Shown: positions 9,740 to 25,406, counted from the stretch's first letter. The stretch: DNA of 64,000 nucleotides from Cycas panzhihuaensis (GCA_023213395.1 CM041465.1:145707741-145771740); one strand, 5' to 3'. The notes: generated from the letters alone by a model not told the origin. Made by a program: numbers and translations.

Positions 9740-12300
9740 GGTGTTTCCCAGCTACTGGGAATGGACTCGAGACGCATCAACGCAGGTTTGTTCAGGTATA
9801 TTTTCTTACTTCTCTTGCCTTGGTTTGATTAAGGTTATTTAGAGTAGATTGTTTGACATATGCCTGCTTGCACGCATTGCTTGTCTACTTGCTGATAATG
9901 CACGTGCCTACGGCACGCCTTCAGCCTATGACGACTCACAGCGGGGGCATTCCTTAGCGAATGCTACACCCCGTATGGTGTACAGCCACCCATGGTGTCT
10001 CCAAAGTTTCCCGGGATTGTTTCCTCCAGTTTATTTGCTCATGCTGCAACATGTCGCATGTGTTGTAATCCTTTCTAAGTTTGATTTAATCCTTAGTTAG
10101 GACTCTTTGCATTGTTTTGGGTACTTGCATACTGCTTGGGCATTCCCTCAGCTGTTCCCATTCATGATTAGCCTCTGTTTTTGCCTCAAAACCTAATTTT
10201 GCTGCTTATTTTTCTCTTTTTTTAATTTCAGGCTGATACCGCGGTAAACTTAGTGGTACCACAAAGTTTGCAGTGATCTGCAGTAATTCTGCGACTGTTG
10301 TTTAAAATTTAAAAAAAGAGAACCACGCGACGCTTCCGTTTTTTCGCGGCCGCTGGCGTCGCTCGATCGAGGCGCCCTGACATCCCCAACATTCACCTGC
10401 TGTGAACAGGGGATAAAGGGAATTTCCCTCCCCATTTCCAGGACTTTTTGCCCATTTTCTAAATTTTTTCAAGAGGATTTCCAAGGGACTGCACACAGGA
10501 AAACAAAACAGAAAAACACAGCAAGTTTATGCACAGCAACTGAGGAGGGAGAACCAGGCTGCCATCAGTGGATTTTGCAGGGCCATTGCTGCCCCTTACT
10601 ACTCTCCACAAATTTTATTTCCCCGCAATGCTCAAAGATTCAAGGGACTTCTTCAACCAAGAAGCTGCCCCAAAGACTTACTTCACAGCTCCAACTTACC
10701 AGGAGCCTCTTCCATCCACATTTCAGCAGGAAACACTCATGATCAACCTTCATTTGACCTCTATTGCTGCTGTCCCTAGTGGAAGGAGGCATGCATGACC
10801 TCTCTACACAAGGTGCCCATTAGCTTTTACTTGCAATTTTTGTATTTTACTTGCATTTCTTCTTTCTTTTCCTTGTATTTCCTCTCTTATTTTTTACTAG
10901 CAAATAGTTCATTACGTTCTTTGTTTACTGCTTTTCTTATTTCCTTGTCCCTAAATGAATGTGACTACCATTGGCCATAGCTGCCCCGTAGTGCTGTCTT
11001 AACGCAAATCCATTTTCTCGGTCTCTCTGGAGTCCCTCATTTTCTCCAAGCCTTCTTTACTCCTTCCTTAGTCAGCCAGGGTAAGGGAGCATACACGAGG
11101 ATTTGAGGGAGATAGGCATGGTTCCGTCCCCCATTGCCGTCCTTCTCCCCAAGGGTTCCGTCCCTTGTCCTCTTCCCCGTACCATACACGCTGTCCCAAG
11201 GAACGGGTCGAAGGAGTTTAGGAGATTGTGACAGGGCATCCGGACCGGTTTGAGATAATCCGCACCTACCTTGTTACCACCCGGCGTTCCTTTCCCGGAC
11301 CCTTTGGAGACCTCCCGTGGGTGAGTTAGCCATCCCGAGGCTATACTCAATCCCGCTTTGTGTGTTTGTGGCATTTGGTAGGGTAGGAGTATCTCGTGTA
11401 CTCTTGTTTCATTTTTTGGCTACATTCTAACATATAGCCTAGTTCATTTAGTTGAGTTGATTTCAGTTTGCAGTACATACACATATATCTCCTTGTATAT
11501 TTTGTAGCCTCTCTCCTGAGAGGAAGGTGCTCTTCGTGCTTTCTTGCAGGATCGCGTTGGTGGAGGTGGTGCGTGGAGCGAACCCATTGCCGGTTAGCTC
11601 CCATACGGTATTTGCTCTCCCTTAGTTTTGAGTTCCCTTTTTGTCTTTTCATTTCATTTGGTTTCACATGCTCACGGGGAGGTAAGTGAACCCCCTTACC
11701 ACCGTCAACCGACGTCGCGTGTGTGGAGAAAAGAGGAAGAGGGAGCAGGAACCTCGCGAGACCAACTGTACTTCTGCCTCAAACACCGGATCCAGGTATT
11801 CCTTGTGTTTCCTTTGTGTCTCTTCTTATATTAGTCTTGTCTTTTTGCATCTGCCTGATAGATAAGAAAAGATAAAACATAAAGAAAAAGGGAAAAATAA
11901 TCGTTTCTTTGCATTTACTTTTCTGCACTAGTTTCTTATTTTACGTAGCATAGTGTAGACACCTCCCTTTTGTGTCAAACCTGAGCTATCCCTTTTGCCG
12001 TTTGCTTGTGTGTTGGATCAGTTGTCCCCCCTGCCTTTGTTGCCTTCTCAGTGCCTTGAGAAGCCGCAACGCGCGAGGTGCCTCTTCTCCTTCCCGGCCA
12101 TCCGAAGGGTAGGAAGGCCTCGTTTTCGCACGGCTACCTGGAAGCAACCAGGCATCTTGCAGTCCCAAACCCGCGCTCCGGCGCACGGACATCCTGCGAG
12201 GTAAGGTCCTCGCTGTCTAGCCTAGTTAGCGTAGTGTCTTTTATGTCCTTTCGCTAGACATAGGATCGTCGCCTCGTAGAGAGCGTTTCACAAGGTAAAG
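9740..12300 (+). other. Unassigned GC-richer block with exon/intron-like alternation
   Basis: This 2.5-kb block differs sharply from its AT-rich surroundings and has no recognised coding domain. GC-rich segments alternate with T-rich ones, and the junctions often carry splice-like signals on the plus strand: acceptors near 10231 (taatttcag), 10980 (ggccatag), 11549 (ttcttgcag) and 12051 (cttctcag), and donors at 9796, 10813, 11081, 11682, 11796 and 12201 (gaggtaagg). Short frames of 60-105 residues give no recognisable protein. It could be a decayed spliced gene, a captured gene fragment, or the leader of an unidentified element. I cannot decide between these. Confidence 0.4.
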
Positions 12301-12487
12301 TTTTATTAAGTTTATTCATGTGTCGACTCGTAGGATGCCCATAAACTAATATCAACTTTAAACATAAAAATATTACATTAAACGACCTCAAAAGTACTTA
12401 AAAAATATCATTTACTCAATAGAGGATTAAATACGAATCCAACACTTTAAACAACATTTGATTTTTACACTTTATGATTAAGTTATA
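12301..12487. other. AT-rich flank of gypsy insertion
   Basis: Non-coding. It ends with TTATA at 12483-12487, the left target duplication of the gypsy element. The continuation of this pre-insertion sequence resumes at 19022. Confidence 0.6.
12483..12487. repeat. Target-site duplication TTATA (left)
   Basis: Five bases directly before the 5' LTR, repeated at 19017-19021 directly after the 3' LTR. Five base pairs is the usual duplication length for gypsy integrases. Confidence 0.85.
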
Positions 12488-12829
12488 TGTAACATAACCC
12501 CACCTTTCCTTAGCATTAGCAAGTAGGAGCCACCAGCAAGTAAGGATTAAGGTGTTTATTAAGATGTGTGTATGGCCCTTTAAGCCATCCAATAAGATGT
12601 AAGGCTGATAGGGCCACCAATAGAATCATAAGGATGAAGACCCTTGTATATTTAAAGGGTTAGATCACTTGTAATGTTGTCGAGTATGGTATCTTAAAAG
12701 AAAAAGTACTTTGGTACTCGTTTTGGTGATTCACTATATGTGATCTGTTTGCGTACTTACGTTATTTTGGCTTCATTTTCTACTAATTTTCATACCTACA
12801 AGTCCAGATTTCTGAGAAGGAACAGTCCA
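12488..12829 (+). repeat. 5' LTR of full-length gypsy
   Basis: TGTAACATAACCCC to AACAGTCCA, 342 bp, with a TATTTAAAGG promoter-like box near 12647. The ends were set by alignment with the 3' LTR and by the TTATA duplication. Confidence 0.93.
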
Positions 12830-12831
12830 AG

Positions 12832-12843
12832 TGGTATCAGAGC
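12832..12843 (+). promoter_or_regulatory. Primer-binding site (initiator Met tRNA)
   Basis: TGGTATCAGAGC two bases after the 5' LTR, complementary to the 3' end of initiator Met tRNA, where reverse transcription is primed. Confidence 0.93.
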
Positions 12844-14155
12844 TACGTCGCAATCATGAGAAGCTACCCAAAAAACTAATTTTTTTTTTCTTCCTGTATG
12901 ATTGAGTACTCTCTCTACCTAGGTAGAGATTGAGGAAAGACCTTCACTTAGTACTCTCTCCAAGGAGATTGAGGAATGGTAGTAGGATAGATTAGAGGTC
13001 ACGAAGTGAAGGGGAATTTCTTCCTTTAGGTAACATAAGTAATTTATTTCTTTTGCTTTCAATTATGTTTTTACTTTTATTTTACTACATTAAGTTATAT
13101 TCCAAGGGTAGATAACACTGTTGGGTAGCTACCCTTTGTTTCCCCTACCACCTCTCCTTCCCAGGTCGATAACACCATTGGGCGGCTACCCAAGTAGTTA
13201 GGTAGGGATGCTATGCCAAGGGTCTTTAAATATCATAGGGATCTGTCGTTCTGGCTAAGCGTATCGTGGCTTTTCTGCCCCTTGCATAAAGGACTGGAGA
13301 TAACACTCCTGAACTAAGCCCTGCATGTAACTGGCTATGGAAGTGTGCCTCCACGTACCTTCAGGTATATAAGAGGACCCCTTTAGGATCCCAAAACCCT
13401 CCATAGTACAGTTAAATTATCAGCCACTGAAGTCTTATAGTGCAGTGGTTAGCGGTTAGCGCAACGAAGTTACTTGCCCAAAACTTCTGCATTAGAAGTT
13501 TATTGGTAGGCCTATAAGACCAAGCACACCTCATCTTTTAGTAGGTAGGACACATCTAATCATTCTCACCTTGCTTCCCCTGCCCCAGTCTTAATTAAGA
13601 TCATAAGCCACTTAATGCCTGAATTCAAAACTTGTCAAAATAGTCAAGCTTCCAAGACCAAAAGAAAGAAAAAAAGAAAAAGGAAAACAAGAAAAGAAAA
13701 GAAAAGGGAAAAAAAAAGGAAAGAAGAAAAAGAAAAAAAAAAAAACTCCACTGAGCCCTTACGATGCAAAAAGAAAAAAAAAATACGCTTATAACTCATA
13801 TACCTCAATTTGATTAGCATATCGTAAGGGTCATTTTACACTAGGTTAGTTTATGCCCCCAATTTTCACTCTTTTTGTACTTGGGCCACTAGTGGGCCCC
13901 ACCACTTCAAATTTACCTTAAAACTTATACACCCCATTTTGATGAGTTTGTTGTGCTCTTTCTAGTGGGCCAAATATCTTGCTTATGTAATTTGGGGTCA
14001 ACAGGATATAAATACCCCACATCCCCTTATTTACCTCTTCTTTCCCTATAACGACTCCTTATTTTGATATCCCATTCTTTCTTGCTCTATCCTACTTCGT
14101 TTATTTCCCTTCTCTCTACTTATTCCCGCTTCTTTAATCCCTTTCTTCAGCTCCA
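12844..14155 (+). other. Untranslated leader of full-length gypsy
   Basis: No open frame spans this 1.3-kb leader. It includes an A/G-only tract of about 120 bp at 13658-13780 and several blocks shared with the leader of element A. Two 'gataacac' repeats around 13100-13180 resemble those at 3660-3740 on the other strand. A length above 1 kb is typical for leaders in this group. Confidence 0.7.
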
Positions 14156-15128
14156 ATGGCAAAAACTCAAACAGAGAAAATTTCTGAGTTGACCAATGAC
14201 TTGTCTAACTTCAAAACAGAGGTCAACGATAGACTCAATGGCATGCCTACCAAATCTAACCTAGACAACACTAGGCGAGAGATTCTCAGTCAGCTTCAGC
14301 AGTTGTTGCGACCTCAACCCCAAAGCACAGGAACTTTTAACTCAACAGGCAACCAACCTCCCCCTTTTCAAGGAAGCAATATAGGAGGTTCTCCACCAAG
14401 ACATCTCTTTTTCCACCATAAAATCAGCATTCCTACCTTTGATCCAGATGTAAATAAAGAGTGCACTCGAAGCTGGATTAACAAGTTAGAATCCTACTTT
14501 ACTCTTCACCCGATGTCAGAACAGGACAAACTCTTATATGCTTCCATTCACTTAGATGGTCGAGCTCACCATTGGTTTAACTAGTGGAAGCGAGAATATA
14601 CCTCACTAAACATGGTCCTACTTCACTAGTTGTTTCTTTGAACAATATGAAGATACATGGAGTCAATCTTTCTTCACATAACTCACTTGGCTTAAGCAAA
14701 CCTCAACTGTAGAGGCTTACACAAATGAATTTCAAGCTTTATATAATCACGATCCATAAAGCCAAAACTTGGATAAACAAACCGTGATTGATATTTATGT
14801 GGCAGGACTCTAAGACCATATTTAGATGAGATTAAAAACAATGGCAATCTACTCCCTTAAGGAGGCTTTCAAGTGGGCTCGTGCAGTAGAAGTTGAATTT
14901 ATAGCAGACAGACCCTCAACTATTCATTGGGATAACTCTTGGTCCTCATGCACTCGATAGTCTGACTTCCAGTGACCTCGACCTCAATTGGATGATGCCT
15001 CTCGTCCTCAAGCCGACTTCACACGTCCTCAGCCACGACAGGATGATTCCACCTACCCATTTACTCATCGCTAGAATGATGACACATCTACCAAAAGAGT
15101 CCAAATTTCTCAAGTTGAAGCACAACAC
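14156..15128 (+). pseudogene. Gypsy gag (broken)
   Basis: It begins MAKTQTEKISELTNDLSN and stays open for 142 residues to 14584, then continues through stops. The N-terminal part is hydrophilic and Gln/Ser-rich, with a possible short coiled coil (residues 1-60). KISIPTFDP and INKLESYFTLHPM..LDGRAHHW are the typical start of the retrotransposon gag core. The start is the first ATG after the leader and matches that of element A. The gag product would form the cytoplasmic particle. Confidence 0.88.
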
Positions 15129-15740
15129 CAATTAGAGGTTGCCCTTTGTATGCAGTATGCCGAAAAGTGGACTTCCAGACATGGTCGCTTTTGCAAAGCG
15201 CAGCGTATGGTTTTCTCCATCAACCCATCCCTCTCCCCTGATGATCCCTCTAACTCTGACTTTGACCATGAGGCTGATGATGAAACCCATGACGAACCTA
15301 CACCAGACCCCCACCCTGAAGTATCTATATCTGTTGTCACCACCTCCTTCTATCCTGAACTCCTAAGAGTTAAAGGCATCCTCCGTAAAACTCCAATATC
15401 TATCTTGATCGATGGTGGCGCATCACTTAACTTCATTGATATTTCGATAGCTAAATAACTCACCCTATATATTATCCCAAAAACTGGCTTGACATGTTCT
15501 CTACCAGGGTACTAGAAACTCCATTATGCAGGTGTTATTAAAAACCTCCAAGTCCAAATTAGCTCATACCTTTTGGTGTGAGATTTCTATGCCTTGTTAA
15601 TAGAAGGATCCGATGCTATCTTAGGAATTCAATAGTTGCAAACACTAGGGACTTGTAGCATGAGCAACTCATCTATAAATCCATTCATTGCCTTCAAAGA
15701 CCACATCGGTCGAAATCACAAAATTCACGAAATGTAATCT
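15129..15740 (+). pseudogene. Gypsy zinc-knuckle remnant and aspartic protease
   Basis: CMQYAEKWTSRHGRFCKAQ (about 15148-15204) looks like a gag zinc knuckle with its second Cys changed to Tyr. An acidic linker (residues SPDDPSNSDFDHEADDE) follows, then the protease active-site region ILIDGGASLNFID (about 15403-15440), where the usual D-S/T-G is D-G-G, and DAILGIQ..LQTLGT further on. The protease would process the gag-pol polyprotein. A stop at 15457-15459 interrupts it. Confidence 0.82.
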
Positions 15741-15894
15741 CCCCCTAACCAAGTGGTCTCTCTTGGACGTATGAAATACCATCTTCAATCTCACCTAGGG
15801 TATATAGTCTATCTTAATAATATTCAAACCATACCACAAATTCTTCCACGCATCCATGATGTTATTACCAATATTTGCCCCTCTGCCTACCACT

Positions 15895-16751
15895 ACCCCT
15901 CCTGACTGTGGTTTCTATCATATAATTGACCTCTAATTTAGCCATGACCCTATCAACCTTCGACCTTACCGTAATTCATACTTCCAAAAGAATGAAATTG
16001 AGAAACTCATAAATGAGCTCCTCGACATGGGCATAATCCAACTAAGTAAAAGCCCTTATACAGCCCTAATTGTCTTAGTTAGGAAGAATGATGGCTCCTT
16101 TCGCCTTTGCGTTGACTATAGGGAATTAAATAAGATTACCATTAAAAATAAGTTTCCCACCCCTCGCATAGATGACATGCTGGATGAAATCCATGGCGCA
16201 ACCAAATCCCAATTGCCCCACAATCTAGGTACTACCAAATCCCAATTGCCCCACAAGATTGCCATAAGATAGCATTTCACACACATCAATGCCATTTTGT
16301 GTTTCGTGCAATGCCCTTTGGCCTTTGCAATGCCCTAACAACCTTCCAAGCTCTCATGAAGAAAATCTTTGGTCCCTACATTTGAAAGTTTGTCATAGTT
16401 TTCTTCGATGAAATTCTTATTTATAGTGCTTGCTTGGATCACCATATCCAACACCAAGAAATTGCTCTCCAAATATTATAAAACCACCAACTCTACGCAA
16501 AACTATCTAAGTGTGAGTTTGGAGAATTAGAACTTAATTATTTGGGTCATATCATATCATCAGAAGAGGTACGCGTAGACCTTAATAAAATATCGATCAT
16601 CATAACGTGGCCAACACCTACCACTCTTACCCAACTACGAGCATTCCTTGGGCTCACTACTTTTTATCGATGCTTCGTGCGTAATTATGTTACTCTTGCC
16701 ACCCCATTAACTAATCTCCTTCACAAAGAGGCTTTCCAATGGTCTCCATAA
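15895..16751 (+). pseudogene. Gypsy reverse transcriptase (broken)
   Basis: Landmarks are NLRPYRNSYFQKNEIEKLI, RLCVDYRELNKITIKNKFPTPRIDDMLDE, MPFG, FVIVFFDEILIYS (catalytic box normally FFDDILIYS, second Asp now Glu at about 16408), YLGHIISSEEVRV and LRAFLGLTTFYR. Around 16201-16256 a tandem duplication replaces the TKLDL/SGYHQ block, so the first catalytic Asp motif is missing. The domain would make cDNA in the particle, but this copy cannot be active. Confidence 0.92.
16201..16256 (+). repeat. In-frame 23-bp duplication inside gypsy RT
   Basis: The block accaaatcccaattgcccc.. occurs at 16201-16223 and 16234-16256, 33 bases apart (11 codons). It sits exactly where the conserved catalytic Asp block of RT is expected, so a deletion and a duplication happened together. 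Confidence 0.85.
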
Positions 16752-17240
16752 ATGGATGCTACCTTTTCTCACCTCAAGGTCGTAATGACCTCCACTCTAG
16801 TCCTCATCACTCCTAATTTCAACCAACCCTTCCAACTTGAATGCGATGCTTCAGGGTTTGGTTTAGGCGTAGTCCTAATGCAAGACTCTCATCCCATTGC
16901 ATTCGAAAGCCAAAAATTAAAAGATTACGAGCTATGTCTCTCTACATATCAGAAAGAGATGAAGGCTATTCTTCATGCTATTGATAAATGGCAGTAATAT
17001 CTCTTAGGCTCCAAGTTCACTATTCTCACGGATCATCATAGCCTCCATAATTTATTGGCTCAATCAGTCTTGTCTGAAGAACAAGTTAAGTGGGTTCACC
17101 GATTATAAGTCTTTGACTTCTCAATAACATATAAAAAAGGTAAAGACAATACAATGGTAGATGCCCTTTCATGTCTTCACCCTGATGATAATGTTCCCAA
17201 CCCAAGCCTCCATGCCATTAGCAATCCCTAACCACTTTAG
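16752..17240 (+). pseudogene. Gypsy RNase H domain
   Basis: After RT, FSHLKVVMTSTLVLITPNF, then QLECDASGFGLGVVLMQD (catalytic Asp), PIAFESQKL, STYQKEMKAILHAIDKW (catalytic Glu), LTDHHSLHNLL (catalytic Asp), and YKKGKDNTMVDALS at the end. This is the standard gypsy RNase H order. Stops are present, for example at 16995 after DKWQ. Confidence 0.92.
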
Positions 17241-17384
17241 CTTGATGAACTATGCTTGAAAACCAAGCCTAGCCAAACTATCCTAATTGGAGAAAAAAAG
17301 TTCTCACCCATAAAGGTTGGTCAACCTTTAACAAATACCTCCTCTACCACAATCGTATCTTTGTCTACCCCTCCTCCTCATTCA

Positions 17385-18110
17385 TGCCTAAAATCCTAAT
17401 AGAATACCACTCGTCCCCCCTCAGCGGCCACTCTAGCTTTGATAAGACTTATTAATGGATTCATACAGATTTCTTTTAGCCCCATATGAAGACCACCATA
17501 TTCACCTTTGTATTAGAATGCGACACCTGTCATCGAAATAAAGTAGAGACCAAACCTCTCCCTAACCTTCTCTAACCATTAAATATTCCTCAAGGCAAGT
17601 GGCAAGATATTGCCATGGACTTCATCACGGGTCTACCTCCATCTGCCAGGTTTGACTCCATTTGGGTAGTCATTAATCGATTAACCAAGTACTCACACTT
17701 TCTCCTAATGCACACCTCATATTCATCCTCCCATCTCACTGACTTGTATGTCCAATTCATATTTCACCTCTATGGCTTCCCATCATCTATCGTTTACGAC
17801 TGAGACCCTAAGTTTACTAGGTCCTTTCGGTAAGAACTCTTTAAGGCTATTGGAACCTTATTCAACATGAGTTCTACCTACCACCCACAAACAGATGGCT
17901 AATCTGAGGTTCTAAACAAAACTTTAGAAACTTATCTGCATTGCTTTGCCTCAGAACACCAAGCTAAGTGGACCTCATGGCTTGCCCTGGCTGAGTATTG
18001 GTATAACTCTTCCCATCATTTTGCCATTGGTATATCCCCCTTTTTGGCTCTTTATGGCTACCACCCACCTTCCCAACATACCCTAGCCACAAAGTTTCGA
18101 ATAGCTTTTA
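17385..18110 (+). pseudogene. Gypsy integrase: zinc finger and catalytic core
   Basis: EYHSSPLSGHS and ECDTCHRNK give the HHCC zinc finger. IAMDFITGLP carries the first catalytic Asp, the stretch after SSIVYD and DPKFT the second, and STYHPQTDG with SEVLNKTLE the Glu. TPF-like ISPFLALYGYHPP follows. Integrase inserts cDNA into the chromosome and leaves 5-bp duplications, matching the TTATA repeat here. Stops interrupt several blocks. Confidence 0.9.
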
Positions 18111-18657
18111 TGTAATAAAAGCTTCAAGAAATGGATCAAATCTTATATGCCCTTGACAAAATTTAGCCACCGCCTGAAATCAAGTAAAGCAACTCGCAGA
18201 TCACCACCAATCCGATCGATCCTTTGATATTGGAGATCTAGTATACCTTCGCCTCCAACCTTATAAGAAACAATCCCTTAAGTCACATCAAGGGTATGAA
18301 CTAAGCCCCCATTACTATGGCCCTTATAAGATTCTGCACAAAATCGGTGAAGTTGCTTACGCCCTTGAACTCCCCTAAAATACTAATATCCATAATGTTT
18401 TCCATGTATCCTACCTAAAAAAATACCTTGGCACTAAAGTTACACCACACACAACCTTACCCATTCTCTCTGAAGAGCAAACTCTTACAATTCCTCCTGA
18501 CAAAATCCTTTCCGGTTTCCAACACCGCCTCCATAATCGCACTATTTCTAAGCACTTGGTACAGTGGGTCGGCTGCAATGCAGTGAAGCTACTTGGGAAT
18601 CCAACAAGTTCATCCAGAAACATCCTCATCTCTAACGCGGCGAGGACTCAGCATCTC
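18111..18657 (+). pseudogene. Integrase C-terminus with degenerate chromodomain
   Basis: In shifting frames it shows HYYGPYKILHKIGEVAYALELP, NVFHVSYLK, then PDKILSGFQHRLHNRTISKH, LVQW and EATWESNKFI near 18590. The last part has the spacing of a chromodomain (LVxW..EATWE). Reading frames change at least twice. The domain is shared in outline with the tails at 5.9 kb and 47.65 kb. Confidence 0.8.
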
Positions 18658-18670
18658 AGAGGGGGGGACC
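18658..18670 (+). promoter_or_regulatory. Polypurine tract
   Basis: AGAGGGGGGGACC lies immediately before the 3' LTR and is the expected plus-strand primer. Confidence 0.85.
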
Positions 18671-19016
18671 TGTAACATAACCCCACCTTTCCTTAGCATT
18701 AGCGAGTGGGAGCCACCAGCAAGTAAGGATTAAGGTGTTTATTAAGATGTGTGTATGGACCGCTAAGCCGTCCAATAAGATGTAAGGCCGCTAGGGCCAC
18801 CAATAGAATCATAAGGATGAAAACCCTTACTTGTGTATTTAAAGGGTTAAATAACTTGTAATGTTATTAAGTATGATATATTGAAAGAGAAAGTACTTCA
18901 GTACTCATTTTACCGATTCACTATCTGTGATCTGCTTGTGCACTTGTGTTATTTTGGCTTCATTTTCTGCTAATTTTTGCACTTATAATTCTAGATTTCT
19001 AAGAAGGAACAATCTA
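18671..19016 (+). repeat. 3' LTR of full-length gypsy
   Basis: TGTAACATAACCCC to GAACAATCTA, 346 bp. The terminal CA has mutated to TA; the 5' LTR keeps CA. The end is fixed by TTATA at 19017-19021. Confidence 0.93.
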
Positions 19017-19021
19017 TTATA
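19017..19021. repeat. Target-site duplication TTATA (right)
   Basis: Matches 12483-12487. Confidence 0.85.
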
Positions 19022-20000
19022 CTTTTAATAATATAAAGAGGTTAAAAATGATAAAGAGCCCTTTAGCACATGAACTACAAAGAAAATTTATATCAACTTT
19101 CAATTATTAAATGTCAAGTACAAACGTAGCATAGTCATATGACCACTCATTTCGTTCGGATGGAAATGAAGAAAACTTTAGAGCTAGTAGATATAAAAAT
19201 ATGCCCCACAAGTGATCATTATACTTAGTAAAGTAGAAATAGGTACTCAATTTGAAATAACCTCCTCGAAAAAATACTTAGCCCCTTTTAAAAAGCTACC
19301 CCCTAGTCACTTGATTGCTAAATGTGACCTGTAGGATGGAGAACAGAAGGGGGCTACGAAGTTGTGGAACTCAATAGCCTATGAAATATAATTAAATTTT
19401 CTTTTAAAAAGGCACATTAATTTTTGGTTAATAAGTGCTTATTAAGCCTCAAACTTAGTTTATATTTGTCACGCCAAATTATATACTTGCTATTATTAGG
19501 CATGGACCACATAAAGCAATGAGAGAAATTATATGCATTCGCGAGCAATGCTTGTGTAATATATTATAATTAAAAGCAATATGCATAAAAAATATATTGA
19601 CCAATAACATCCATATGAAGTCTTAAGATGACAAGGAAATGCCAATATTTTGGCCCAAAACAATTACAAAATCGCACACAAAATAATCACTACGTAGATG
19701 TAATATAATGACCATTGACCCAAATCATAGAACTAGGCATATTAATGTAAATAATTATGTAGACATAATTAGAGACAAATGTAAGATTTAAAATGGAAAT
19801 TATCTAAATTTAATAGAGGAGATAGATGAATATGTAGGCTTTGTAAATGGTTGAGCCAATAGACAATCAAACAAAACATAATGTAGACAAAATGTGAGAT
19901 GCAAATTAAATTGTATGGGTTTGCATTAAGGTAATACTTATGTATAGTACGTTGGTTGGGCATATGAAGCACGAATGGATATTGAGCAACACTCATACAA
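19022..20000. other. Unassigned AT-rich DNA
   Basis: No coding region, RNA gene or clear repeat boundary seen. The first bases rejoin the sequence interrupted at 12487. A block near 19120-19160 (catagtcatatgaccac) weakly resembles 5600-5630, so the site may be an old LTR of the gypsy D type. Confidence 0.4.
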
Positions 20001-20243
20001 TGTTACAAACCTCCTTAAGACTAATTAATTAAATTATTAAGTGATTGGGCACCTTTAAATAGTTATAAACTTTGTAAAGAGGGTTATTCTGCATATCTAA
20101 ATATTCTCTTTGATGTAACATTGATCATTACTTATTCTTTATAATTAATCATTTGGTCTATTTGACTATCAATATTCCCAAGCATACTTGTGAATTCAAT
20201 ACATTTAGTCTTTCTCTTCCAATTACAGAGTAGGCCCATAACA
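20001..20243 (+). repeat. 5' LTR of element E
   Basis: TGTTACAAACCTCC to GCCCATAACA, 243 bp. It aligns along its full length with 27928-28171, sharing 'ctccttaagactaattaat', 'tattctctttgat' and 'cattacttattctttataa'. Confidence 0.85.
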
Positions 20244-20245
20244 AG

Positions 20246-20257
20246 CGGTATTAGAGC
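20246..20257 (+). promoter_or_regulatory. Primer-binding site of element E (decayed)
   Basis: CGGTATTAGAGC two bases after the 5' LTR; it differs from the initiator Met tRNA complement TGGTATCAGAGC by two transitions. Confidence 0.75.
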
Positions 20258-21204
20258 GTAGCGATCCTCAACATTGCAGAAAAATGATTGTATTCCCCTA
20301 TCACTCTGTTCGCAACTGTTACCATTGTTATGTAGCAATTATCTTTCATTTGTCATTGTTTATTTCTCTATATTAACTCCATATATCTCTAAATCGAGCC
20401 ACTCATGACTGGCATATAACAACATATATCTCTATTTTTTCATCACAGTCCTATCTCCATTTCTTTCCTATTCTGCTTACCAAAGAGCCAATTTCTTATC
20501 ATCCCCAGCAGAGATATAGGGCCAATTGTTAATTACTTTTACGTGAAAATATTTACATGGACTATTAACATACTTACCCATCTTTCTCATTTTTGTATAA
20601 TATATTTACACCATCATAACATATACCCAGTAATAAAATTATTTCTTTTACGTTTACCAATTTATAGGTCTAGCGGCTACCTAGGGTGATAACAGATTGC
20701 CTGTGAGCAACATTTTAATCAAAGAAACCATAACACATAACCCTCATCTTAGTATTAATTACAATAGTATCTTTCAACCATCTATTCTATCGTACCTTCT
20801 TATATCGCCCTTTCCATTTCCCTATGTTCCTGTCTTCTCTATATCATTCTTGTTCTAAGCTTCTCAGTCGCGTGCAGTCATCTTGATCTTTCCTACTATT
20901 TCATCCTTCCTCCCATCAATCATTCTTTTCCTTGTATTTTATTAGCCATTCATTTTATTATACCTTCATCTATAACCCTTTCTATTTTCCCTGCGTTCCC
21001 ATCTTCTCTACATCATTCTTGTTCTTTGTGTACATTACTAATAATATATTAGATATATATAAGCTGCCAAGAATATAACATTTGCCCTTTCAATCAAAAT
21101 TATGCATTTTATGAATTTCTTAATTATATTTTCAATAAGTCTTTAATATAACATTTTTTTTATTCTCCCTTTCAACCAAATATATACATGCCCCTTTCAA
21201 TAAT

Positions 21205-21207
<3 letters not shown>
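20258..21207 (+). other. Leader of element E
   Basis: No coding frame. A pyrimidine-rich block of about 72 bp is present twice: 20784-20855 and 20952-21025 (both ending ttctct-(t/c)atcattcttgttct), about 169 bases apart. Confidence 0.6.

Positions 21208-25404
<4,197 letters not shown>

Positions 25405-25406
<2 letters not shown>

Larger units (their letters stand above)
12488..19016 (+). mobile_element. Full-length, inactivated Ty3-gypsy element with chromodomain-like tail
   Basis: All expected parts occur in order: 5' LTR, primer site, leader, gag, protease, RT, RNase H, integrase, chromodomain-like C-terminus, polypurine tract and 3' LTR, flanked by TTATA. Length is 6.5 kb. The order and the C-terminal domain mark it as a chromovirus-type gypsy element. 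The frame is broken by many stops. The two LTRs differ at several dozen positions by eye, with 342 and 346 bp lengths, so the insertion is old. Confidence 0.95.

Noticed and set aside
10568-10798. 76-residue plus-strand frame as a small gene
   Set aside because: No recognisable domain; more likely part of the unassigned exon-like block, so not called as a CDS.
11072-11374. 100-residue minus-strand frame in the GC-rich block
   Set aside because: GC-rich DNA gives longer chance frames; no motif, and the splice-like signals run on the other strand.
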